A DNA stretch of 9,088 nt from Chloroflexota bacterium (GTDB taxonomy: Bacteria > Chloroflexota > Anaerolineae > Aggregatilineales > UBA3940): assembly GCA_010092775.1 (NCBI GenBank), contig JAADYZ010000016.1, positions 1-9,088 on the forward strand, read 5' to 3'. The notes beneath the pieces were generated by a model, which worked only from the letters and a program-made list of their open reading frames with translations, made no database searches and was not told the origin of the DNA. The position numbers and the translations under genes are program-made. Of the stretch, positions 1 through 5,560 are shown piece by piece. Position 1 is the stretch's first letter, and each line of letters begins with the position of its first letter.

Positions 1-369
1 CTCGACTATAATGGTGGCGAGCGAGGCGCTGATCGCGACGTCTTCGTTGCGTTTGAGCACCCAGGCGCGGATGACCTCACCAGCGCGGAAGGGGTAGACG
101 TTGTTGCCCATGTAGCCGATGACGACGACCGGGAAGAGGTCGCGCAGATTGATCGCCTTGATGGGGCGCAGCAGATAGTGCCAGCGCCAGGTGCGCGCCC
201 AACCCGCGCCGAAGTAGACCAGCACGCCAGGGATCAACCAGATGTAGTTGGCCGTCTGCATGTTGATCCATACTTCGCGCAGGTTCAGGCCGTCCAAGGC
301 CAGATATAAGAAGACAGCGCTCACCGCCAGACCGATGGCGAGCATCGCCCAGCGTTTCCAATTCTGCAT
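1..369 (-). CDS. Flippase-like integral membrane protein, LPG synthase TM family (partial, N-terminal 123 residues)
   Basis: An open frame runs from an ATG at 369 on the minus strand to the window edge without a stop, so the C-terminal part is missing. The 123 visible residues begin MQNWKRWAML and show a first membrane helix at about residues 8-26 and a second at about 43-59. The strongest evidence is the stretch at residues 85-107: GYMGNN, then FRAGEV, then an RAWVLKR-like end, followed by an SASLATIIVE segment. This is the recognisable signature of the flippase-like or lysylphosphatidylglycerol-synthase transmembrane family (also called UPF0104), usually around 300-350 residues. Members sit in the cytoplasmic membrane and are linked to lipid or polyprenyl-linked sugar transfer; the substrate cannot be told here. 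A GAGG Shine-Dalgarno site lies at 374-377, five bases before the ATG, supporting this start. Another frame on the same strand is open across 77-361 but has no family features. Confidence 0.8.
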   Translation of the reverse strand, partial: MQNWKRWAMLAIGLAVSAVFLYLALDGLNLREVWINMQTANYIWLIPGVLVYFGAGWARTWRWHYLLRPIKAINLRDLFPVVVIGYMGNNVYPFRAGEVIRAWVLKRNEDVAISASLATIIVE

Positions 370-682
370 GAATCCTCGTTTCTGCGGATTTCTGGTGATC
401 GTGATCTGCCAGACCGACGGCATTGTATCATTTATACACGGGCTGCGGCGAATGGTCTTGGTGAGGTTCATAGGTAGGAACACTGCCGCTCACTAAGAAA
501 TCTGGCTAGGATTGGGTATGTGGACTGAAATTGACCGTTTGCAGAGGTCTGACTCATCGGACGGACATGCCCCAGCGGCCTCAGAGGGAGATTGCCACAG
601 GACCTATTGAGTAGGCAAGCGAACGATCAAAACCTGTGTTGGCGGGGCCTTGTACTCTTAATTGCACATCATGACAACGCGT
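370..682. other. Divergent intergenic region between flippase-like gene and AraC gene
   Basis: About 310 bases without a convincing gene separate two divergently transcribed genes, so promoters for both should lie here. No clean pair of -35 and -10 boxes was found for either. On the minus strand AT-rich sequence at 423-438 (TATAAA and TACAAT read in reverse) could supply a -10 box for the flippase-like gene, but no matching -35 is seen. The same spot holds a short inverted repeat, TGTAT at 424-428 and ATACA at 434-438 with a five-base spacer, which could be an operator or chance. The rest shows nothing I can name. Confidence 0.4.
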
Positions 683-689
683 GAGGAGA
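683..689 (+). promoter_or_regulatory. Ribosome binding site that decides the AraC start
   Basis: GAGGAGA lies six bases before a GTG at 696. An upstream in-frame GTG at 681 overlaps this site and has no Shine-Dalgarno of its own, so 696 is the better start. Confidence 0.6.
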
Positions 690-695
690 CTGATC

Positions 696-1517
696 GTGGA
701 CTATCGAGTCTATCCACCCCATCTGGACTTGGCGTCTCTCGTTAAGTGCTATTGGACCCTGGAAGTTCCGGCAGCAGAAGGGGATCGAAGACAACGGATC
801 ATTCCCGACGGCTGCTTGGAAATGGCCTTCCTGCTAGGAGACGACATCAAGCGCTATACCTCCGACGATGAGTTCGTGATCCAGCCACGTGCTATGGTGA
901 TCGGGCAAATCACCGAAGCCTTTTTCATCAAGCCGACCGGATACGTCAACACCTTTGCCGTCCGCTTCTATCCTTATGGCCTTGCGAACTTCCTATCCAC
1001 ACCCATCAAAGAGTTAGCCAACAAGGAAACGCCCTTGACGGTGTTGTTTGGCGAAGAACGTGCCAGTGCGTTGGCGCAGCGCATCTGCCAAGCAGAAGAC
1101 ACGGAATCCAGAATAGCGATTGTCGAAGCCTTTCTTTTCGAGAAGTTAAAGGACCCCATCGCTATAGATAACATCGTCAAGGCGACTATCAACACGATGT
1201 TCTTGACAAGTGGCGCGTTGTCTATTAAGGAGATGCTCGACAACCATGCAGCGAACAGGCGCCAGCTAGAGAGGAAGTTCACTGAGCAGGTCGGCATCAG
1301 CCCGAAGCAGCTGTGCAGAGTCATCAGACTACAGTCCGCACTCAACATGCTGCTGCATCAGCCGTCTGAGAGTATGTCCCAAATTGCCTACGATAGTGAT
1401 TACTATGATCAAGCACATTTCACCAAAGACTTCAAAGAGTTCACGGGCATGACTCCCAAGGAATTCTTCAAGCTGGATAATGAAGAAATGGCACTATCTC
1501 TGCAATTCTACGGGTGA
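696..1517 (+). CDS. AraC-family transcriptional regulator with DUF6597-type N-terminal domain
   Basis: The predicted product is a 273-residue DNA-binding regulator. The N-terminal half (about residues 1-105) matches the DUF6597 sensor-like domain found in front of many AraC helix-turn-helix domains: an opening of the form YRVYPPHLDL, then CYWTLE, IIPDGCLEMAF, GQITEAFFIKPTGY and VRFYPYG. The C-terminal part (about residues 155-258) carries two helix-turn-helix units; the second has the AraC signature, with IAYDSDYYDQAHFTKDFKEF followed by TGMTPKEF. Family members usually activate nearby genes on binding a small ligand; the ligand here is unknown. The GTG at 696 is chosen because GAGGAGA sits at 683-689; starting at GTG 681 would add five residues. 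The next gene begins 86 bases after the stop, so the pair is probably co-transcribed, and the VOC protein is the likely target or partner. GC looks lower than in the metabolic genes (26 of 60 bases at 1141-1200), which may indicate transfer. Confidence 0.85.
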   Translation: MDYRVYPPHLDLASLVKCYWTLEVPAAEGDRRQRIIPDGCLEMAFLLGDDIKRYTSDDEFVIQPRAMVIGQITEAFFIKPTGYVNTFAVRFYPYGLANFLSTPIKELANKETPLTVLFGEERASALAQRICQAEDTESRIAIVEAFLFEKLKDPIAIDNIVKATINTMFLTSGALSIKEMLDNHAANRRQLERKFTEQVGISPKQLCRVIRLQSALNMLLHQPSESMSQIAYDSDYYDQAHFTKDFKEFTGMTPKEFFKLDNEEMALSLQFYG

Positions 1518-1596
1518 ATAAACTTGTCGCACTTTTACAATACTTGATCGCCTGCCCGCTCTATGCTTTAGGCTGTAAACCCAGCATAAGGACAAT

Positions 1597-1601
1597 AGGA
1601 G
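1597..1601 (+). promoter_or_regulatory. Ribosome binding site for the VOC gene
   Basis: AGGAG lies two bases before the ATG at 1604, and AAGGA at 1588-1592 lies eleven bases before it. The spacing of each is outside the optimum, but together they favour the ATG over the GTG at 1514, which has no such site. Confidence 0.5.
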
Positions 1602-1603
1602 CT

Positions 1604-1954
1604 ATGGCACAAGAGATTCAAAGTGTAACAATCGGTATTGCGGTGAGCGATGCCAACGAGGCTGCGCAGTGGTACAAGACCTTACTCGGTGACGTGGAAA
1701 CAATAGAACCCGCCCCCGGCACAGTTGAACTCCAGCTCACAGAGACGACTTGGCTCCAACTTGACGATACAGGCGACCTCAAGGTTGGTGGATCGATCAT
1801 TCGTCTTGAGACCCAGGACATCGATGCGATTCACAAGAAGCTGAAGAGCCTTCAGCCTGATGTAGGCGAAATCGAGTTGGTCGAAGGGGTGATCCGTTAC
1901 TTCGACTTTCAGGACTCTACCGGTAACAGGTTATCCTACTACCAGCTAATCTGA
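1604..1954 (+). CDS. VOC-superfamily (glyoxalase/bleomycin-resistance fold) protein
   Basis: This 116-residue protein has the pattern of a single VOC module made of two beta-alpha-beta-beta-beta repeats. The first repeat starts at residues 6-35 (QSVTIGIAVSDANEAAQWYK, then TLLGD), and the second ends in the usual closing strand pair, FDFQDSTGNRLSYYQL at about residues 100-115. The family includes glyoxalases, dioxygenases and antibiotic-binding proteins. The common metal ligands are not evident: the first-strand position usually held by His is Thr9, and the last-strand Glu position appears as Tyr/Gln, so a ligand-binding rather than metal-dependent role is possible. The ATG at 1604 is preferred because the VOC fold begins at once after it. 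A GTG at 1514, overlapping the AraC stop, would add 30 residues with a hydrophobic stretch but lacks a Shine-Dalgarno site. Co-transcription with the AraC regulator is likely. The substrate is unknown. Confidence 0.75.
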   Translation: MAQEIQSVTIGIAVSDANEAAQWYKTLLGDVETIEPAPGTVELQLTETTWLQLDDTGDLKVGGSIIRLETQDIDAIHKKLKSLQPDVGEIELVEGVIRYFDFQDSTGNRLSYYQLI

Positions 1955-1982
1955 GTTCGACAGAAGCAGCCACCACGTAAGT

Positions 1983-2017
1983 TGCCCAGAGCTTGAGAGT
2001 GAGCCAAGCTCTGGGCA
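1983..2017 (+). terminator. Perfect 13-bp inverted repeat downstream of VOC gene (possible terminator)
   Basis: TGCCCAGAGCTTG at 1983-1995 is exactly complementary to CAAGCTCTGGGCA at 2005-2017, with a nine-base loop. It lies 28 bases after the VOC stop, where a transcript end is expected. There is no T-run after the stem, so it is not a standard intrinsic terminator; it may be an mRNA 3'-end stabiliser, a factor-assisted terminator, or a repeated palindromic element. The hairpin itself is certain; its role is inference. Confidence 0.5.
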
Positions 2018-2312
2018 GAGCGGATCGTGCAACAGACGAAACTGTTGATTCTTCCTGTACACTTAGTCCTACAATCTGACAGATTAGCCTCCCAAAGCTT
2101 GACCGTTTCTAGAAAGCCTCTTCCTGTTGTCCTTGCTTCAGGCCAGATGACCACGTGGGTCTCTTAGCTCGATCAAGAATCTGTAGAACTGCTCGGAAGG
2201 GTAGATGATAGGCGTTTGTAACGCTGGTGTAATAGCGATTTTGGCGGCTGTTATGGCTTTGTGATAGACTGCCCCATAATCTACATGTTCTGGCTGTTAG
2301 GCCGAGGGATTC
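2018..2312. other. Gene-free stretch upstream of GAF gene
   Basis: Together with the preceding hairpin this makes about 358 bases between the VOC and GAF genes with no credible coding region. It is AT-richer than the surrounding genes (25 of 60 bases are G or C at 2041-2100). The promoter of the GAF-hom pair should be here; CATAAT at 2275-2280 could be a -10 box, but no good -35 lies at the right distance. GAGGG at 2304-2308 is the Shine-Dalgarno site for the GAF gene. A minus-strand open frame at 1939-2154 runs through the hairpin and resembles nothing. Confidence 0.4.
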
Positions 2313-2945
2313 ATGAGCGACTACAACCGATACCTGAAACAGGAGACAGCCCGTCTCAAGGAAGAAAATGAAGGGCTTCTCTACGAAGTCGAGAAGCTGC
2401 GCGGCTATCTCGATGCTATCGACACACTGCTGGAAGCTTTTACCGATTTAGACGCCGACGCCGAGATCATGCCACTCCTGGATCGGCTGCTGCATAATGC
2501 GCTGCGAGTGATCAACGCGAACGATGGATCGCTGCTGGTGTTGGATGAAGACACCTCGGAGTTGGTCTTCGTCATTGCGCATGGAGATATCGATCCGGAG
2601 CTGATTGTCGGTCGGCGCATTCCGGCAGAACGCGGCATCGCAGGATGGGTGGTGCAGAACAGGGCGCCTACCGTTGTTCAGAACACCCAGGTGGATGATC
2701 GCTTCTACGGCCATCTGGATCAGGAGTTGGGCTTTCACACGCATTCTATTATCGCAGCACCGATCATCGGTGCTGGGCGGGTGTTGGGCGTAATCGAAGC
2801 GCTGAACAAGCGCGGCGATGACCACTTCGACGAAGCGGACCGCACGCTGCTGCTGCTCTTGTGCCGCTTTGCCGGCGAGGTACTGAATCGTTTGGTCACG
2901 GACGGCAAATCCGCTGAGGCTGTTCCACCAACCAGCGCCGAGTAA
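2313..2945 (+). CDS. Coiled-coil plus GAF-domain sensor protein
   Basis: The 210-residue soluble protein starts with a charged, heptad-like helix (about residues 5-45, rich in Glu, Lys and Leu), suggesting a dimerising coiled coil. One GAF domain follows at about residues 50-192. Typical GAF landmarks are GIAGWVVQNRAPTVVQNT at 108-125, DDRFY at 128-132, SIIAAPI at 145-151, and GRVLGVIEALNK at 155-166, with the closing helix at 174-192. Asn165, Lys166, Phe172 and Asp176 follow the spacing of the NKXnFX3DE motif of cyclic-nucleotide-binding GAF domains, except that the last Glu is Arg177. No histidine kinase, GGDEF, phosphodiesterase or DNA-binding domain is attached, so any output must go through a partner. 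The ATG at 2313 has GAGGG at 2304-2308. The stop is 18 bases before homoserine dehydrogenase, so the two are likely co-transcribed. The ligand and true role are unknown. Confidence 0.8.
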   Translation: MSDYNRYLKQETARLKEENEGLLYEVEKLRGYLDAIDTLLEAFTDLDADAEIMPLLDRLLHNALRVINANDGSLLVLDEDTSELVFVIAHGDIDPELIVGRRIPAERGIAGWVVQNRAPTVVQNTQVDDRFYGHLDQELGFHTHSIIAAPIIGAGRVLGVIEALNKRGDDHFDEADRTLLLLLCRFAGEVLNRLVTDGKSAEAVPPTSAE

Positions 2946-2963
2946 GGCAGAACAGGCTGTTTC

Positions 2964-4019
2964 ATGCAACTGGATGTGGCGCTCTTAGGCTTCGGGAATG
3001 TCGGACGGTCTTTGGGTGGTTTGCTGCTGCGCAAACGAGACGCCCTACAGAATGACTACGGCTTGACCTTGCGGGTGGTCGGGATCAGCACAGGGCGGCA
3101 TGGCCAGGCTATCGATCCTGAGGGGATCGATATGGAGGCCGCTCTAAGCCTGGTGAACGAAGGGAAGACGCTTGCCGCCCTGCATCAAGGCGCGGAGATG
3201 GCGGATACCCCTGGTTTTCTGGCCAAGGTGCCAGCCCAGCTTCTATTTGAAACGATTCCTACCAATCCACATGATGGGCAACCCGCCTTTGCCTACCTAT
3301 ATGGGGCCTTAGAGCGTGGGATACACGTGGTGACCGCCAACAAAGGCCCCATCGCTTTTGGCTATCAAGAGTTAACCCAACTAGCCCGCCGCAAGAAGGT
3401 GGGCTTCTTGTTCGAATCGACCGTGCTGGGCGGTTCGCCGGTCCATGCGCTGCTGCGTGAAGCCTTTCCGGGCGCGGAGGTCAAACGCATCCGGGGTGTG
3501 CTGAACAGCACAACCAACTACATTCTCGATCGAATGGAACAGGCTGGGCTGGAATTCGACGCAGCCCTGAAACAGGCGCAAGAAATCGGCGTGGCAGAGA
3601 CGGACCCGACCTTGGATATTGACGGTTGGGACGCGGCCATCAAGATCACCATCCTGGCAAATGTGTGGATGGGTGCGGAACTGGTTCCGGCGGATGTGGA
3701 TCGGACCGGCATTGCCGAAGTCAGCATCACGGACCTGCGTCACCAGATGGACCAGGATAAGCGGACCCGGCTGGTGTGTGAGGCGTGGCCAGGCGACGAT
3801 GGTAAGATCAAGGCCAAAGTGGCCCCGCAAGCGCTCCCGCTGGATGATCTGATGACCTCATTGCATGGCACTGACAGCCTGGTGCAGATCGAAACCGATA
3901 CCCTCCCCATGACCACCTTGATCGATTCAGGTTCTGGCAAACAGACCACCGCCTATGGGATGTTTGTCGATATGCTGAACATCCTGCGGGGGCGGCACGA
4001 CACCAGCATCAAACGCTAG
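2964..4019 (+). CDS. hom: Homoserine dehydrogenase (short form without ACT domain)
   Basis: The enzyme reduces aspartate 4-semialdehyde to homoserine with NAD(P)H in the cytoplasm, the branch step towards threonine and methionine. The 351 residues show a Rossmann nucleotide-binding start, LGFGNVG (Gly9, Gly11, Gly14), and the TANKGPIA motif at 124-131 with catalytic-type Lys127. They also show the family signature GVLNSTTNYIL at 178-188, and the substrate/catalytic segment 211-227 with Glu212, Asp223 and Lys227, equivalent to the Glu/Asp/Lys set of known enzymes. A C-terminal GSGKQTTAYGMFVD segment (323-336) closes the nucleotide-binding domain. Many bacterial forms of about 430 residues carry a C-terminal ACT domain for threonine feedback; this one ends without it, so it may be insensitive or controlled otherwise. 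The start is fixed by the Rossmann fold, although no strong Shine-Dalgarno precedes it, hinting at translational coupling to the GAF gene 18 bases upstream. No aspartokinase or other threonine gene is adjacent. Confidence 0.93.
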   Translation: MQLDVALLGFGNVGRSLGGLLLRKRDALQNDYGLTLRVVGISTGRHGQAIDPEGIDMEAALSLVNEGKTLAALHQGAEMADTPGFLAKVPAQLLFETIPTNPHDGQPAFAYLYGALERGIHVVTANKGPIAFGYQELTQLARRKKVGFLFESTVLGGSPVHALLREAFPGAEVKRIRGVLNSTTNYILDRMEQAGLEFDAALKQAQEIGVAETDPTLDIDGWDAAIKITILANVWMGAELVPADVDRTGIAEVSITDLRHQMDQDKRTRLVCEAWPGDDGKIKAKVAPQALPLDDLMTSLHGTDSLVQIETDTLPMTTLIDSGSGKQTTAYGMFVDMLNILRGRHDTSIKR

Positions 4020-4126
4020 CACGCAACCCACTCCCCACCAGACTGGCCCAGCAAGACGCCAAACTCCGGCGCCTGCCTCATCGCAACATGCAATAATATC
4101 CAAGTTCTGGCCGCAACATGATAGGT

Positions 4127-4155
4127 AAAAAATCCTGGCGACAATCGAGTCGATT
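4127..4155 (-). terminator. Weak terminator-like hairpin after the minus-strand membrane gene
   Basis: Read on the minus strand, AATCG/CGATT (plus coordinates 4143-4155, three-base loop) overlaps the stop codon, and six T residues (plus A-run 4127-4132) follow ten bases later. The stem is short and the T-run too far away for a confident call. The rest of the gap between the convergent genes, 4020-4153, holds only a nine-base direct repeat CGCAACATG at 4082-4090 and 4112-4120. Confidence 0.2.
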
Positions 4156-4936
4156 AGGTGGCCTGTTGTTGGGGCCATGCCAAAGGCTGGCCACCTCCCC
4201 TGCCGGCTTGATCTTTGCGCCGAGCGTAGATGATAGTGATGAGCAGGTACAAACCCACCACAATGGCACCGAAGATCAATCCGCCTTGCAAGGCCGCGCT
4301 GATTTCTGCCAGCAAGCTGCTATTCTGCTGGCCCGACCAAGTGCTGGCGACGCCAATCGCTCGAGCCATCCCGGCACCCAAGTCCACCAGGATGGCCAAT
4401 CCAGCGCTGACCCCAACCGCCCAAAGCTGCGTGCGGGGCGTTTTTGCATGAAGCAGCCAGATTGGCATCAAAATGAACAGCGGGATGAGCATGGCCGTGT
4501 CGATCAGGTTGAGGTGCCAGAGCTGCAGATCCGGGTACCAAATGGTGAGGGCATAACTGGGGTCTCCGATGCCGTAGGCGGCTAAGCCGATCCAAGCAGA
4601 CATGCTCAAGACGGCTGCACCACCCTCTTCCTTGGCGACGCCCCAACCTAAGCGGAAGGTGATACCCATCGCAAGAACGAGAGCCGCAGCTCTGAGCCAC
4701 CCCGATGGCTCAGGCAGAGCCGCCCAAAGCAGGTGGGTGAGTAACAGACTCATGCCCAGGCTGATTCCGGTCAGGCTCCAGAGGGGGAGCCGTCCAGCTC
4801 GGTAGATCAGGATGACGTAACTGAGCGCGAGCAGCAGAACGCTGATCGCTAAAGGCAATGGCGCTAGCCCAGAGGCACCGATGATTAACAGGACGCCCGG
4901 TGCAATGGCGAGCAGCTTCTCGATGGGTTGGGTCAT
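4154..4936 (-). CDS. Polytopic membrane protein of unknown function
   Basis: I do not recognise this 260-residue protein. It is very hydrophobic, with about eight candidate membrane helices at roughly residues 7-24, 26-45, 53-73, 80-98, 107-123, 143-164, 170-193 and 214-237. The C-terminus is short, basic then Gly/Gln-rich (ARRKDQAGRGGG onward) and probably cytoplasmic by the positive-inside rule. A conspicuous non-helical loop at about 124-141 is aromatic and acidic (GDPSYALTIWYPDLQLWH). I see no transporter signature, metal-binding cluster or enzyme motif. GAGGGAGG (plus coordinates 4943-4950) lies six bases before the ATG at 4936, a very strong ribosome binding site. The gene is divergent from sdhC with about 190 bases between, so it may share regulation with complex II, and it is convergent with hom. 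An open frame on the opposite strand at 4118-4585 is a shadow of it. Confidence 0.75.
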   Translation of the reverse strand: MTQPIEKLLAIAPGVLLIIGASGLAPLPLAISVLLLALSYVILIYRAGRLPLWSLTGISLGMSLLLTHLLWAALPEPSGWLRAAALVLAMGITFRLGWGVAKEEGGAAVLSMSAWIGLAAYGIGDPSYALTIWYPDLQLWHLNLIDTAMLIPLFILMPIWLLHAKTPRTQLWAVGVSAGLAILVDLGAGMARAIGVASTWSGQQNSSLLAEISAALQGGLIFGAIVVGLYLLITIIYARRKDQAGRGGGQPLAWPQQQAT

Positions 4937-4990
4937 GCTTGGCCTCCCTCAGGATGAGTTGCTTTGAGGATGAATCCTAGCAGATGGGGT

Positions 4991-5019
4991 TTGGCACGAC
5001 CCGCCATTTGGGATAACAT
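4991..5019 (+). promoter_or_regulatory. Candidate promoter of the sdh operon
   Basis: TTGGCA at 4991-4996 differs by one base from the -35 consensus. It is followed after 15 bases by GATAAC (5012-5017) or after 17 bases by TAACAT (5014-5019), each a four-of-six match to the -10 box. Transcription from here would give a leader of roughly 100 bases ahead of sdhC containing the hairpins at 5027-5083. This is pattern matching only. Confidence 0.3.
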
Positions 5020-5026
5020 TGCCCTA

Positions 5027-5057
5027 CGACAGGCCATCGATCGGGCTGGGCCGGTCG
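5027..5057 (+). other. Leader hairpin 1 upstream of sdhC
   Basis: CGAC (5027-5030) pairs with GTCG (5054-5057), and GGCC (5032-5035) with GGCC (5049-5052), with one A-G mismatch and a 13-base loop. It lies between the candidate promoter and sdhC, so it would be in the mRNA leader. Confidence 0.35.
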
Positions 5058-5058
5058 T

Positions 5059-5086
5059 CACCTCTCACACCTCTCAAAGAGGTTTT
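5059..5086 (+). repeat. Tandem 9-bp repeat and hairpin 2 in the sdh leader
   Basis: CACCTCTCA occurs twice in direct succession (5059-5067 and 5068-5076). The second copy forms a six-base stem, ACCTCT (5069-5074) with AGAGGT (5078-5083), around a CAA loop, and TTT follows. The first copy could pair with the same AGAGGT instead, so two mutually exclusive folds exist. The arrangement resembles a weak attenuator or a protein/RNA binding site in the 5' leader; function is inference. Confidence 0.4.
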
Positions 5087-5127
5087 CGTTCACACCTGCA
5101 TCAAGTTTCTAAAGGATAGCATTCCTC

Positions 5128-5550
5128 ATGACAACGCTCATCGGCACCATTCGCGAGTCTCTTCGCTACAAGGGCCGTGAAGGGCAGATTGCGTGGATGG
5201 GCCATCGCCTGGCCGGTCTGGGTACATTGCTCTTTTTCGTGATCCATGTGGTCGATACGTCCTGGGTCTTTTTCGCGCCAGAGCTGTACAGCGAGGCGAT
5301 CGCGCTCTACAAGAGCCCCCTCTTCCTGCTTGGCGAAGTCGGCTTGATGGCCGCCGTGATCTTCCACGCGATTAACGGTTTGCGCATCGCTGTGATGGAC
5401 TGGCGTCCACAGCTCTGGAAGTATCAGCGCCAGATTTCGGTGGCAACCTTTGCGATCATTGCCATCCTGTTCGTCCCAGCCTTTATCATCATGGCGGGGC
5501 ACATCATCGAAATTCTATCGAGCGGCGCTGGCGGCGTCGCGGGACTATAG
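5128..5550 (+). CDS. sdhC: Succinate dehydrogenase membrane anchor subunit, cytochrome b556 type
   Basis: This 140-residue anchor subunit of complex II holds heme b and part of the quinone site in the cytoplasmic membrane. Three hydrophobic helices are visible at about residues 28-48, 64-90 and 104-128. Helix 1 is preceded by MGHRLAGLG, containing the His-Arg pair (His26, Arg27) typical of SdhC near the quinone site, and carries His40. Helix 2 contains FHAINGLR (79-86), in which His80 corresponds to the usual axial heme ligand. The ATG at 5128 is supported by AAAGGA at 5111-5116, although the spacing of eleven bases is long and AGGA can pair weakly with TCCT at 5123-5126. It is the first gene of the operon, ten bases before sdhD. 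Sequence alone does not distinguish cytochrome subunit naming conventions, but the order C-D-A-B and the helix motifs fit sdhC. Confidence 0.88.
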   Translation: MTTLIGTIRESLRYKGREGQIAWMGHRLAGLGTLLFFVIHVVDTSWVFFAPELYSEAIALYKSPLFLLGEVGLMAAVIFHAINGLRIAVMDWRPQLWKYQRQISVATFAIIAILFVPAFIIMAGHIIEILSSGAGGVAGL

Positions 5551-5560
5551 GGGGTAGCGC

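Noticed and set aside
77..361. A 94-codon minus-strand frame near the left edge
   Set aside because: The frame starting at 369 gives a recognised membrane-protein family with a GAGG site; the 77-361 frame is an Arg/His/Pro-rich shadow of it.
1939..2154. A 71-codon minus-strand frame in the gap after the VOC gene
   Set aside because: It overlaps the VOC stop and the perfect hairpin, contains many Cys and Trp in no known pattern, and has no clear ribosome site.
4082..4120. Direct repeat CGCAACATG at 4082-4090 and 4112-4120 as a CRISPR-like or attachment repeat
   Set aside because: Only two copies of nine bases, with no third unit and no cas, integrase or tRNA gene nearby; chance is sufficient.
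4118..4585. A 155-codon plus-strand frame opposite the membrane protein gene
   Set aside because: The reverse strand encodes a convincing polytopic membrane protein with a strong ribosome site; the plus frame is polar, low in complexity and has no Shine-Dalgarno site.
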